From positions 1 to 64,000 of the forward strand of contig CAJTDB010000019.1 in assembly GCA_910574965.1 (NCBI GenBank): DNA of 64,000 nucleotides, read 5' to 3'. The position numbers and the translations under genes were made by a program. A model generated the notes under the pieces. That model was not told the DNA's origin, did no database searches, and saw only the letters and a program-made list of their open reading frames with translations. This DNA comes from Lachnospiraceae bacterium (GTDB lineage Bacteria; Bacillota; Clostridia; Lachnospirales; Lachnospiraceae). Shown piece by piece: positions 33,687 to 42,785 of the stretch. Each line of letters opens with the position of its first letter. Positions within the stretch are counted from its first letter, which is position 1.

Positions 33687-34678
33687 TGCGGGAAGGCTTT
33701 TGCGCCCTGTTCAAAAAGGACTGCCGGATGTTGGCATCGGGGAAATTTTTCCTGATGGCGGCAGGTTTTCTGGCTCTCTATACAGCGTATGTGAACCTGG
33801 GGTATATCCGTTTCATGCAGATGCCGCCCTACAATGTGTACCTGTATGACCCTGCCGGGACACAGACAGAAGTATCGTCCCTGGTTCATGCCGTTGCATC
33901 CTTGGAAGCTATGGACGCTGCCCTGCTATCCGACGCCAACGGCGTAGGGCTGGATGCCAGCGCCGAGGCTGTGCGTGTGGTACTTTACGCCGGAGCGGAA
34001 CACGTTGATCACCACCGGGCGGACTACGCGTTGTCCCTGCTGCGGCCCTCCGCCGGCAGCGCCCCGGAGATCATCGGGACAAACACACCGGAGCAAAAGG
34101 CGCGGAAAGAGATCACCTGTGAGCTGCTGTTTTTTGAACTGGCCGCTGTGGGATTTTTGGGAATTGCCGCTGTGCTGTTCCAAGAAAAGGGGATGGGGGT
34201 AATTCGTGTTCACGCCATCCTTCCATTACAGAAGAACCTGTTTCTCCTGTCCAAGCTGATGGTGTTCCTGCTCTCTGACCTTGCCTTTGCGGTACTGCTT
34301 ACTCTGCTGAACGTAGGGCTTGCCGATGGAGCGGCGCTGCTGCCCGCTGTCCTGCTCCAAACGGCTATCCTTTCTCTGATGATGGCTTTGGCGGGACTGC
34401 TCTGCGCTCTGCTGCTGAAAGATTTCCGGCAATTCACATTGGCCTATCTGATTATCGCCATTTTTGCAGCAACGCCTGTATTCCTGTCTGCAAATACATC
34501 GGTGAAATTTGACTGGATTGACTACCATCCATTCTATCATGTCTATATGGGATTGAAAAACGCGTACTTCGGAGTGGCAGCATCGCTGGTCTACTATATC
34601 GGCTCTGCGTGTGCGATTGCACTGCTGTTCCTGGCTGTACAGCTTGCGTTCCGCCGGGAAATGGGAAAGGAGGGATGA
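33686..34678 (+). CDS. ABC-2 type permease, first subunit
   Basis: The 330-aa protein has an N-terminal helix (about residues 20-40), a large outside domain of some 100 residues, then five hydrophobic helices. It lies one base against the ATPase gene (shared base, TGATG). It forms the membrane channel with the next permease. The outside loop may touch the exported peptide. Confidence 0.85.
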   Translation: MREGFCALFKKDCRMLASGKFFLMAAGFLALYTAYVNLGYIRFMQMPPYNVYLYDPAGTQTEVSSLVHAVASLEAMDAALLSDANGVGLDASAEAVRVVLYAGAEHVDHHRADYALSLLRPSAGSAPEIIGTNTPEQKARKEITCELLFFELAAVGFLGIAAVLFQEKGMGVIRVHAILPLQKNLFLLSKLMVFLLSDLAFAVLLTLLNVGLADGAALLPAVLLQTAILSLMMALAGLLCALLLKDFRQFTLAYLIIAIFAATPVFLSANTSVKFDWIDYHPFYHVYMGLKNAYFGVAASLVYYIGSACAIALLFLAVQLAFRREMGKEG

Positions 34679-34681
34679 GGC

Positions 34682-35683
34682 GTGAAAGGCTTGAAATATC
34701 AACTAAAAAGCGTGTTGAAAGACAAGTTTTGCCTGATGACCTTCCTGCTGCCCATGGTGGTTGCTGTGGCGCTGAACTTTATGGGATTCATCGACCTGTC
34801 CAGCCTGGGAGAACATCACTTCGGCGTATTAAAAAACGACCTGCCCCCCCACACTGCCGCATGGCTGGAACGATATGGCCCGGTGACAGTTTATGAAACA
34901 CAGGAGGAACTGACCGCCGCCATCAATGAACCGTCCACCAACATCATCGGCGTGAAAGCAGACGGGGCGAGTATCAAAACAGTGGTTGCCGGGGATGAAC
35001 TGGATATTTTCAGGCAGGCGGCAGTAACGCTCCCGTCTCTCTATGAACAGCGGGAATGGGCCGAAAAAGTAGAGATCCAAACGTTGGAGCGTTCTGACAT
35101 CCTGGAAAGTTTTCAAGACATTTTTATCCCCGCCGTGCTGATTGTGGCCATGTTCATGGGCTGTACGTTTAACGCCATGAACATCATCTCCGAAAAAGAG
35201 GACGGTGTGGCATTTGTCAATGAAATCCTGCCCATGACGCCCAGCCAGTATATTTTACAGAAAGTTGTAGTGGGGTTCCTCTTTGGAAGTTTATCGTCCA
35301 TCGTAACAGCGTGTATCTGCTTCCGGCTGTCCTGGCAAAATTTCGGGCTGCTTCCGCTGATTGTGCTGTCGTCCTTTGTGGCTGCACTGATTGGTCTGTT
35401 TATCGGTAAGCTCTCCGAGAGTCTGATGACCGGCGTGGTCTATATCAAGATCGCCATGTTGGCATTCCTGGCCGTACCCATTGTATGCGCCCTGATCGGG
35501 GTGAACGGGCCGCTGGCAGTCATTTGTAACATCGTTCCATCCCAGCCTGCTTTTGACGGCATTATGGCCCTGTCTGCTGGAAACATGGGAACGGCAATAA
35601 AAGATATCGGTATTCTCGCGATCCACTGTGCCGCATGGTTCGTACTGTATATTTTGATTTTCGCCCGACATAAAAGCGAGTAA
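34682..35683 (+). CDS. ABC-2 type permease, second subunit
   Basis: The 333-aa protein has the same plan as its neighbour: helix near 18-38, outside domain to about residue 150, then five helices including VLIVAMFMGCTFNAMNIISE. It starts with GTG (34682) three bases after the previous stop, with GGAGGGATG upstream. It completes the exporter. Confidence 0.85.
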   Translation: MKGLKYQLKSVLKDKFCLMTFLLPMVVAVALNFMGFIDLSSLGEHHFGVLKNDLPPHTAAWLERYGPVTVYETQEELTAAINEPSTNIIGVKADGASIKTVVAGDELDIFRQAAVTLPSLYEQREWAEKVEIQTLERSDILESFQDIFIPAVLIVAMFMGCTFNAMNIISEKEDGVAFVNEILPMTPSQYILQKVVVGFLFGSLSSIVTACICFRLSWQNFGLLPLIVLSSFVAALIGLFIGKLSESLMTGVVYIKIAMLAFLAVPIVCALIGVNGPLAVICNIVPSQPAFDGIMALSAGNMGTAIKDIGILAIHCAAWFVLYILIFARHKSE

Positions 35684-35756
35684 CTCAATAGTTTATGATT
35701 TGGAAATAAAATAAAGGAACGAAAACAACCGTATCTAGAAGCGGCCCATACAGACA

Positions 35757-35786
35757 TTGCACGGCTTCTTCCGTTCGTGTTATAAT
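35757..35786 (+). promoter_or_regulatory. promoter of ADP-ribosylglycohydrolase gene
   Basis: TTGCAC (35757-35762) and a perfect TATAAT (35781-35786) are 18 bases apart. This places transcription start near 35793 and rules out in-frame starts upstream of ATG 35820. Confidence 0.75.
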
Positions 35787-35819
35787 ACGCATATCTTAGG
35801 AGTTAGGGGGAAGAACAAA

Positions 35820-36770
35820 ATGTTGAGAGGTGACAGGATCGCAGGAGGACTGTACGGCCTGCTGGTTGGAGATGCGCTGGGCGTTCCTTATGAATTTTAT
35901 CATGCGGAGGAACTGCCTTCTTATGAAGAAATTGAGATGACGCCTCCGCCGGGATTTCAGAAAACGTATCAGGAGGTAGATGCGGGGACCTGGTCGGATG
36001 ACGGCGCTCAGGCGCTCTGTCTGCTGGACAGTCTTTTAAACAGGGGAGAATTTTCCCTGGAAGATTTTTCGGATGCTCTGGAGGCCTGGCGGCAGCGGGG
36101 ACTTTGGGCAGTGGGCGGAACGGTATTTGACATAGGAGTACAGACAGCATATGCGTTGCATGCGTACAGCAGAGGCGTTTCGGCAGAGGAATGCGGCCTT
36201 CTCAATCCGGATGGAAAAGGGAATGGCGCTTTGATGCGGGTTCTTCCGCTGGTACTTTGGCATTACAAAAAGGAAGAGGACGGCAAAAAAAGAGATCAAA
36301 AACTGGTGGAAGATGCCCACAGACAATGTTTGATTACACATGGACATTTATGCAATCAGGTCTGCTGTGCGCTGTACTGTCTGACGGCGCTGGCGCTGCT
36401 TGAAGGACAGGATGCCCGCGGGGCGGTTCAAGAAGGCGTTCGCAGACTTCGTCTAGTATACAGCACACTGCCGGAGTACGAACAGGAGCTGGAATGGAGC
36501 GTTCGTCCGGATCTGCCGTGGAAAGGAGAAGGCACAGGTTATGTAGTGGACTGTCTGCGGAGTGCTTTTATGGTTCTTCTGCAAACGGACAGTTATGAGG
36601 AGGCGGTGAAGCAGGCCGTTCTTTTGGGAAATGACACGGACACGACGGCATGTGTGGCAGGGGGCTTGGCGGGTATCCTGTATGGTTTTGAGGGGATTCC
36701 CAAACGGTGGCTGCTGGCGCTGAGGGAACGGGAAAGAGCAGAAGAGCTGCTGAAGCGCCTGCTTACGTAA
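35820..36770 (+). CDS. ADP-ribosylglycohydrolase family protein
   Basis: The 316-aa protein has the DraG/ARH features: GGLYGLLVGDALGVPYEF at the start, GTWSDDGAQALCLLDSL (the metal site, here with Gly where family members often have Thr) and NDTDTTACVAGGLAGILYG (second metal site). It removes ADP-ribose from proteins, nucleic acids or small molecules; the target is not known. GGAG lies upstream of ATG 35820 in a purine-rich tract. It is followed by a LysR-type regulator 35 bases on, probably one transcript. Confidence 0.9.
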   Translation: MLRGDRIAGGLYGLLVGDALGVPYEFYHAEELPSYEEIEMTPPPGFQKTYQEVDAGTWSDDGAQALCLLDSLLNRGEFSLEDFSDALEAWRQRGLWAVGGTVFDIGVQTAYALHAYSRGVSAEECGLLNPDGKGNGALMRVLPLVLWHYKKEEDGKKRDQKLVEDAHRQCLITHGHLCNQVCCALYCLTALALLEGQDARGAVQEGVRRLRLVYSTLPEYEQELEWSVRPDLPWKGEGTGYVVDCLRSAFMVLLQTDSYEEAVKQAVLLGNDTDTTACVAGGLAGILYGFEGIPKRWLLALRERERAEELLKRLLT

Positions 36771-36805
36771 GTTCTGATGACAAAGCGGCAGGAGGAGAAG
36801 ACAGT

Positions 36806-37681
36806 ATGGATACAAATGATCTAAGGTTCTTCCGTCAGGTTTATGAAACCGGAAGCATCAATAAAGCTTCGCGGCAGCTTTTCATCACCCCCCAGGGCCT
36901 AAGCAGAGTGATCCAGCATTTAGAAGAGGAACTGGAAGCGGGTCTGTTTACCCGTACGGCAAACGGGATGGTTCCTACGGAGAGCGGAAGGTATCTCTAT
37001 GAGAACAGTCTCTCTCTTTTAGAACAGTTTGATGAGCTTACAGTAGGTCTCAGGCAGATTCAGGACCGGGACCGGAAGCTGAAGATTGGATTTGCCTGCG
37101 GAGTTTTGCATGTGTTTCCGTTTCAGAAATTAGAAGAATACATACAGCATAATGAAATCATACTTCAGTGGGAGGAAGCATCCAATCAGGAAATTATGCA
37201 TCAGGTGCAGCAGGGGACTATGGATATGGGCTTTGTCATCGGACAGACGGCCGATCAAAAGCTGTGGTCCCTGGAGCTTCTCAGCAGAAAGATGAATGTG
37301 ATCGCTTATGAGGGACATCCGTTCTATGGAAGAGCATCCTTGTCGGTGGGGGAGCTCAGGGAAGAGCGCCTTATCACTCTGAATGAGCGGTATTACAGTT
37401 ATCACAGCTTTCTGCAGCGATGCCGGGATTTTGGCTTTACGCCGAATATTGTCGCCAGGACGATGGAAAGCCAGATCATCTATGAATTTTGCAGACAGAA
37501 AATCGGACTGGGAATTGATGCGGATATTCACAGGGACCGGGCAATGATGGAAGGGCTTCATCTTGTCGGACTGTATGATTCGCTTCCTTGGAAAGTATCC
37601 ATGATTACCAGAAGAGATCGGAAGAAAGAGCCGGTCCTTTGGAGGCTTGCGGAACTTTTTCGAGCCTGTTCTGAACTATAA
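36806..37681 (+). CDS. LysR-family transcriptional regulator
   Basis: The 291-aa protein begins MDTNDLRFFRQVYETGSIN and shows the LysR winged helix (INKASRQLFITPQGLSRVIQ) and a periplasmic-binding-like effector domain. ATG 36806 is chosen for its GGAGGAG and the standard LysR start. It lies 110 bases upstream of the flavin reductase gene, in the same direction, and probably controls it. A proline-free Gln-Gly-Leu-Ser turn in the recognition helix (TPQGLSRVI) is a common variant in Clostridia. Confidence 0.92.
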   Translation: MDTNDLRFFRQVYETGSINKASRQLFITPQGLSRVIQHLEEELEAGLFTRTANGMVPTESGRYLYENSLSLLEQFDELTVGLRQIQDRDRKLKIGFACGVLHVFPFQKLEEYIQHNEIILQWEEASNQEIMHQVQQGTMDMGFVIGQTADQKLWSLELLSRKMNVIAYEGHPFYGRASLSVGELREERLITLNERYYSYHSFLQRCRDFGFTPNIVARTMESQIIYEFCRQKIGLGIDADIHRDRAMMEGLHLVGLYDSLPWKVSMITRRDRKKEPVLWRLAELFRACSEL

Positions 37682-37790
37682 AAATATTGTTGATACGTGC
37701 TCCGGTCTGGTTGATAGATGGGAGCATTTTTGTATGTTACATTAGAAGCAGCAATCATACTGAAGATGAAAAAGAAAGGAAGATCAGACT

Positions 37791-39737
37791 ATGGTAAGAA
37801 AATTTCCCAACTTGTCAAGTCCGATTACGATCGGAAGAGTCACGTTTCGCAACCGTATGTTTTCCGCGCCCATGGGCGGAACGGACATTACAAATGATGG
37901 CTGCATCGGAGCGAAATCAACGGCATTTTATGAGCTGAGAGGAAAAGGCGGTGCCGGTGCCGTAACGGTCAGCGAATGCATGGTCCATCCGGAGACGGAC
38001 GGTTCTCACGCCTATCATCTGGATACCTCCATTCTCAACTCGCTGGCGGCGGCGACTTATACGGCGGATGCCATTCGCAGGCACGGAGCCATCCCCAGTC
38101 TGGAACTGTCTCATTCCGGTATGTACGCCGGTACCTATATGACAGATAAGAGCAAGCAGCACAACATGAACCAGTGGGGGCCAAGCGATACAGTCCGTCC
38201 GGACGGAGTGCCGGTAAAAGCGCTTACAAAAGAGATGCTGTCTGACATCACTGCCGCTTACGGCAGGACGGCGGGCCTTGCAAAGCGCGCGGGATTTGAG
38301 ATGATTATGATTCACGGCGGACACGGATGGCTCCTGAACCAGTTCCTTTCTCCGTATTTTAATAAGCGGACAGATGAATACGGCGGAAGTCTGGAAAATC
38401 GCTGCCGCCTGGCCATCGAAGTGCTGAAGGCAGTCCGGGAGGCAGTAGGACCGGGATTTCCTATTGAATTTCGCATGAGCGGTTCAGAATTGTTTGATGA
38501 GGGCTACGATCTTCAGGAAGGCGTTCGGATTGCGCAGCAGATCGAACCCTATATCGATCTGCTCCATGTGTCAGCAGGCACTTATCAGAGAGGATTTGGA
38601 GACACTCATCCGTCCATGTTCAAGGAACATGGCTGCAATGTCTACCTGGCAGCAGAGATCAAAAAGCACGTATCCGTACCGGTGGCAACGCTTGGGGGCC
38701 TGAATGATCCAAAACAGATGGAAGAAATCATTGCCGGTGGGAAAGCAGATGTGGTCTATATGGCAAGGGCGCTTCTGGCAGATCCGTTCCTTCCAAGGAA
38801 AGTTATGGCAAATAAAGACGAGGACATTGTCAGGTGCCTTCGCTGCTTTACCTGTATGGCAGAGCGGGCGGCTACGGCTACAAGGCGCTGTACGGTGAAC
38901 CCGGTTATTGGACGTGAGATGGAAGGATGGGAAGTACCAAAAGCACCGGTATCCAAGAAGGTAGTAGTTGTGGGCGGAGGTCCTGGCGGTCTGAAAGCAG
39001 CTTATACAGCGGCCCAGAGAGGGCATCAGGTAATTCTTATGGAAAAAGATGCCGAGCTTGGCGGAATACTGAAGAGCGAGCAGGCATTGCCCTTTAAATA
39101 TGAAATGTATCAGCTTTCGCTGACTTTTGCAAAACAGTGCAGAGATGCCGGTGTGGAGATTCGTCTGCAGACAGAGGCGACAAAGGAACTGATCGAAAAG
39201 GAGGCACCGGATGCAGTCATTATTGCGGCAGGCTCTAGACCGCTGATCCTTCCGATTCCGGGCATCGACGGCGAAAATGTAACGATAGTAAATGATTATT
39301 ATCTGAAGAAGGAAAATGTCAAAGATGAAGTCGTTGTGCTGGGCGGCGGACTGGCCGGCTGCGAAGCAGCGATTCATCTGGCAAAAGAAGGCAAGAAGGT
39401 TACGATTGTAGAAATGCGGGATGAGTTAGCTCCCGACGCCAATGTTCGTCACCGTCCCCTTCTGCTGAAAGAGATTCAGGCATTAGCAGAAGTCCGGACA
39501 GGACTGAAGGGATTAGAAGTGACAAAGGAAGGTGTGATCTGCGAAGATAAGGACAAGAACCGGCATATGGTAAAGGGCAGTTCCGTGATCTGTGCACTGG
39601 GACAGCGGGCACGCACCGATGTGGTGGAAGCGCTGAGAGATACGGCGCCTTATGTGGCTGTTATCGGCGACTGCGCAAAAGTGTCCACAATTACCAATGC
39701 GGTATATCAGGGGTACCATGCGGCGCTTGATATTTAA
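37791..39737 (+). CDS. NADH:flavin oxidoreductase/2-enoate reductase family (Fe-S flavoenzyme)
   Basis: The 648-aa enzyme combines an old-yellow-enzyme TIM barrel (FMN, residues 1-340), a 4Fe-4S motif CX2CX2CX11C at Cys349, 352, 355 and 367, and FAD/NAD domains (GGGPGGLKAAYTAAQRG near 392 and GGGLAGCEAA near 520). This is the 2,4-dienoyl-CoA reductase/2-enoate reductase/BaiCD-BaiH architecture, which reduces a C=C bond next to a carbonyl. The substrate cannot be told. AAAGGAAG precedes ATG. It is followed by a terminator. Confidence 0.9.
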   Translation: MVRKFPNLSSPITIGRVTFRNRMFSAPMGGTDITNDGCIGAKSTAFYELRGKGGAGAVTVSECMVHPETDGSHAYHLDTSILNSLAAATYTADAIRRHGAIPSLELSHSGMYAGTYMTDKSKQHNMNQWGPSDTVRPDGVPVKALTKEMLSDITAAYGRTAGLAKRAGFEMIMIHGGHGWLLNQFLSPYFNKRTDEYGGSLENRCRLAIEVLKAVREAVGPGFPIEFRMSGSELFDEGYDLQEGVRIAQQIEPYIDLLHVSAGTYQRGFGDTHPSMFKEHGCNVYLAAEIKKHVSVPVATLGGLNDPKQMEEIIAGGKADVVYMARALLADPFLPRKVMANKDEDIVRCLRCFTCMAERAATATRRCTVNPVIGREMEGWEVPKAPVSKKVVVVGGGPGGLKAAYTAAQRGHQVILMEKDAELGGILKSEQALPFKYEMYQLSLTFAKQCRDAGVEIRLQTEATKELIEKEAPDAVIIAAGSRPLILPIPGIDGENVTIVNDYYLKKENVKDEVVVLGGGLAGCEAAIHLAKEGKKVTIVEMRDELAPDANVRHRPLLLKEIQALAEVRTGLKGLEVTKEGVICEDKDKNRHMVKGSSVICALGQRARTDVVEALRDTAPYVAVIGDCAKVSTITNAVYQGYHAALDI

Positions 39738-39763
39738 AAGTAAAGTATGATATATTTTTAACA

Positions 39764-39817
39764 AACAAGGGGCAGCCGGGAAAGAGAACAATCCGCAGGG
39801 CGGCCCCTTGTTTTTTT
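39764..39817 (+). terminator. terminator after the flavin reductase gene
   Basis: AACAAGGGGC-A-GCC (39764-39777) pairs with GGCGGCCCCTTGTT (39799-39812), followed by a run of T to 39817. It lies between convergent genes. Confidence 0.85.
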
Positions 39818-39851
39818 CGTGTATTTTCTGAATGATTCAGAAGAGAAATGT

Positions 39852-40223
39852 TCAGGTCTGACAAGAGCCGGGACAGGTGATCGCAAGCAGTGTTTCGATC
39901 ATTTGATGCAGAAGCTCCGCCTGCTCCGTGTGTGCTGCCTGATAATAGACTTCCTTTCCATCCCGCCGGCTGACAATCAGTTTGCTTGCTTTGAGCATTT
40001 TCAGGTGATGGGATACGGCGGGACTGCTCATTTCCATCATGGCAGAAATGTTAATGACACATTCTTCGCAATGGCACAGAATCCAGAAAATGCGCAGACG
40101 GCTGCTGTCTCCTAACAGACGGAAAACGTCCGACAAATTATGAAAATCCTCTGTTTTCGGTATGGAATCTATATGTTTTTCTATAGAAGAACCATGGCTG
40201 TGTGGTAATGAAATGCTGCGCAT
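39852..40223 (-). CDS. ArsR/SmtB-family metal-responsive repressor
   Basis: The 123-aa protein has the ArsR winged helix (LGDSSRLRIFWIL, then SSPAVSHHLKMLKASKLIVS, then RRDGKEVYYQ) and a metal motif with Cys50, Cys52 and Cys55 (ILCHCEECVINIS) like that of CadC/ArsR sensors. It is transcribed away from the metal-exporter genes and should repress them by binding the palindrome at 40340-40357 until Cd, Pb or Zn releases it. Confidence 0.92.
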   Translation of the reverse strand: MRSISLPHSHGSSIEKHIDSIPKTEDFHNLSDVFRLLGDSSRLRIFWILCHCEECVINISAMMEMSSPAVSHHLKMLKASKLIVSRRDGKEVYYQAAHTEQAELLHQMIETLLAITCPGSCQT

Positions 40224-40300
40224 TAGTCTCAGCTCCTTTCCGTGTCTTTATTCTAACATAGAAAAGAATGAAAATGAACAGGAAAAACAGCGAAAAAGGG

Positions 40301-40357
40301 TTGCATTTTCCTTCAGGCTGTGTATAATATAATTAAACAATTAAATATATATTTAAT
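40301..40357 (+). promoter_or_regulatory. metal-exporter promoter and ArsR-type operator
   Basis: TTGCAT (40301-40306) and TATAAT (40323-40328) are 16 bases apart. A perfect 18-bp palindrome, ATTAAATATATATTTAAT (40340-40357), lies across the transcription start, where an ArsR/SmtB repressor would bind. Confidence 0.7.
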
Positions 40358-40375
40358 CATAAGGAGAGATGAGAC

Positions 40376-40594
40376 ATGAAAAAAACGTATAAGATTGATG
40401 TGGACTGTGCAAACTGTGCAAACAAAATGGAAGATGCGGCCAAAAAGACAGCGGGCGTAAAAGACGCTTCCGTGAATTTTATGACCCTGAAAATGAGTGT
40501 GGAGTTCGAAGAGGGGCAGGACCCGAAGACGGTTATGCAGCAGGTACGCGCCAACTGTAAGAAAGTAGAGGATGACTGCGAGGTTTTTATCTGA
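40376..40594 (+). CDS. heavy-metal-associated (HMA) domain protein
   Basis: The 72-aa protein is a single HMA ferredoxin-like domain with a Cys11-Ala-Asn-Cys14 metal site (VDCANCANKMEDAA). It would carry Zn, Cd or Pb to the P-type ATPase encoded next, which itself lacks an N-terminal HMA domain, so the metallochaperone is split off as a separate gene. AAGGAGAG precedes ATG. Confidence 0.93.
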   Translation: MKKTYKIDVDCANCANKMEDAAKKTAGVKDASVNFMTLKMSVEFEEGQDPKTVMQQVRANCKKVEDDCEVFI

Positions 40595-40683
40595 AGCAGT
40601 ATTGGGTAACTGCGCCGCGGGATGTGTATTCCAGGGAAAATTTTGGATGACCGTCCTGCGGCATCATCATGGAGAGACGGGAT

Positions 40684-42567
40684 ATGAATAAAAAACAGAA
40701 AAAAATGCTGGCCCGAATTGCTGCGGCGGCGTTTCTTATGATACTTATGAATTTCCTTCCGGTAAAAGGGGCTGTCCGGTTTGTGCTGTATCTGATTCCG
40801 TATTTGGTGATCGGGTATGATATCCTGCTGAAGGCCGGTAAAGGAATCAAGAATCGGCAGATGTTTGATGAATGTTTTCTGATGGCGGTGGCAACCGTTG
40901 GCGCTATGGCGTTGGCAGTGTATCAGGACGGGGACTATACCGAGGCCATTGCGGTTATGCTGTTCTATCAGGTCGGCGAGTGGTTCCAGAGCTATGCCGT
41001 GGGAAAGAGCCGCCGGAACATCAGTGAATTGATGGACATTCGGCCGGATTATGCTAATATAGAGAAAGACGGCACTCTGGAGCAAGTAGACCCGGATGAA
41101 GTGGAGACGGGAACGGTCATTGTTGTACAGCCGGGGGAAAAGATTCCTATTGACGGAATTGTCGTAGAGGGGATGTCCAGCCTGAACACAAGTGCGCTCA
41201 CCGGGGAGAGTGTGCCGCGGGAAACGGCCAAAGGAGAAGAAGTCATCAGCGGCTGCATCAATATGACCGGAGTTCTGAAGATTCGAACGACGAAAGAGTT
41301 CGGAGAGTCGACGGTGTCCAGAATTCTGGATCTGGTGGAGAACGCCAGTTCCCGCAAATCAAAATCCGAGGATTTTATCTCCAAATTCGCAAGAGTCTAT
41401 ACACCGCTGGTCTGTTACAGTGCCCTTGCCCTTGCGCTTCTGCCTCCGCTGGTGCGGATGTTTGTACTGGGCATTCCGGCAGGATGGGGAGACTGGATCT
41501 ATCGTGCACTGACTTTTCTCGTAATTAGCTGCCCCTGCGCGCTGGTCGTCAGCATTCCGCTGAGCTTTTTTGCAGGAATCGGAGGTGCCAGCCATGCGGG
41601 CGTTCTGGTGAAAGGTTCGAACTATTTGGAAACGATGTCCAAGACCAAGTATGTGGTATTTGACAAGACAGGGACACTGACGCAGGGAGTTTTTGAAGTC
41701 AATGGAGTTCATCATAACCAGATGGAGCAGGAAAAGCTTCTGGAGTATGCGGCGCTGGCAGAGAGCGCGTCATCCCATCCCATCAGCAGGAGCCTGCAGC
41801 AGGCGTATGGAAAGCCTTTGGAGCGGACCAGAGTTACGGATGTGCAGGAGATCAGCGGAAACGGAATCATTGCCAGAGTAGACGGCCGGTCGGTGGCTGT
41901 CGGCAATGCAAAGCTGATGAAACGCCTGGAGATAGCATACAAGGACTGTCATCATACAGGCACGATTGTGCATATGGCGGTAGACGGTGTGTACGGGGGA
42001 CATATTGTGATCTCCGACAAAATAAAGCCGGGGGCAAAGGAAGCGGTTGCGGCTTTGCGATCGGCAGGAGTAAGCAGAACCGTCATGCTCACCGGAGATA
42101 CCGACGCGGTTGCGAGACAGGTGGCGGCAGAGCTGGGAATCGATGAAGTGTACAGCGAGCTTCTGCCGGAAGGCAAGGTGCAGAAGGTAGAGGAACTTCT
42201 GGAGAGAAAAGGGGATAATGAGCGGCTGGCGTTTGTAGGAGATGGAATTAACGATGCCCCTGTCCTGTCCCGTGCGGATATTGGCATTGCCATGGGAGCT
42301 ATGGGATCGGATGCGGCTATTGAGGCGGCGGATGTGGTTCTGATGGACGATGATCCCATGAAAATATCCAAGGCTATCCGGATCTCACGAAAATGCCTCA
42401 GAATCGTATATGAAAATATCTGGTTTGCCATCGGCATCAAAGTGCTGTGCCTGCTGCTGGGGGCACTGGGTCTTGCCAATATGTGGCTGGCTGTCTTTGC
42501 GGATGTGGGCGTTATGGTTCTTGCAGTGTTAAATGCCGTCCGTGCATTGTTTGTGGAAAAACTGTAG
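40684..42567 (+). CDS. heavy-metal-translocating P1B-type ATPase (Zn/Cd/Pb type)
   Basis: The 627-aa ATPase has the metal-transport motif CPC at 283-285 (VISCPCALVV), the phosphorylated Asp327 (DKTGTLT), LTGES-type actuator motif (ALTGESVP), and GDGINDAPVL. The CPC with no Cu-type extra motifs and ArsR regulation favour Zn/Cd/Pb export (CadA/ZntA-like). It begins at the membrane part without an HMA domain. ATG 40684 is preferred over 40669 because GGAGAG lies seven bases before it. Confidence 0.92.
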   Translation: MNKKQKKMLARIAAAAFLMILMNFLPVKGAVRFVLYLIPYLVIGYDILLKAGKGIKNRQMFDECFLMAVATVGAMALAVYQDGDYTEAIAVMLFYQVGEWFQSYAVGKSRRNISELMDIRPDYANIEKDGTLEQVDPDEVETGTVIVVQPGEKIPIDGIVVEGMSSLNTSALTGESVPRETAKGEEVISGCINMTGVLKIRTTKEFGESTVSRILDLVENASSRKSKSEDFISKFARVYTPLVCYSALALALLPPLVRMFVLGIPAGWGDWIYRALTFLVISCPCALVVSIPLSFFAGIGGASHAGVLVKGSNYLETMSKTKYVVFDKTGTLTQGVFEVNGVHHNQMEQEKLLEYAALAESASSHPISRSLQQAYGKPLERTRVTDVQEISGNGIIARVDGRSVAVGNAKLMKRLEIAYKDCHHTGTIVHMAVDGVYGGHIVISDKIKPGAKEAVAALRSAGVSRTVMLTGDTDAVARQVAAELGIDEVYSELLPEGKVQKVEELLERKGDNERLAFVGDGINDAPVLSRADIGIAMGAMGSDAAIEAADVVLMDDDPMKISKAIRISRKCLRIVYENIWFAIGIKVLCLLLGALGLANMWLAVFADVGVMVLAVLNAVRALFVEKL

Positions 42568-42696
42568 ATGAATGATAAAGAAGCAGCGGCTTTCCGGGAA
42601 GGAGAGCTGCTGTTTTCGCATGGAAATTTTCACATGGAAATGAAGGAAGGCGTTGCCTGCCAAAAGCAATTGTGGTAAAGTGAAAGAAGAGTTCAG

Positions 42697-42777
42697 GCAT
42701 CCGGCTCAGGGCATTTCCAGAGGCGGATGCAAAACAGTCAGCAGCATCCGGTACGGGTGCGAAACATCATGAGGAGG
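42697..42777 (+). repeat. degenerate GCATC/GATGC hairpin leader
   Basis: GCATCCG (42697-42703) pairs with CGGATGC (42724-42730), and GCATCC (42744-42749) with GGGTGC (42755-42760); GAAACATCATGAGGAG follows, running into the ribosome site of the next gene. It resembles a shortened member of the hairpin family found at 46487 and 58126. Confidence 0.4.
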
Positions 42778-42785
42778 AGAAGAAA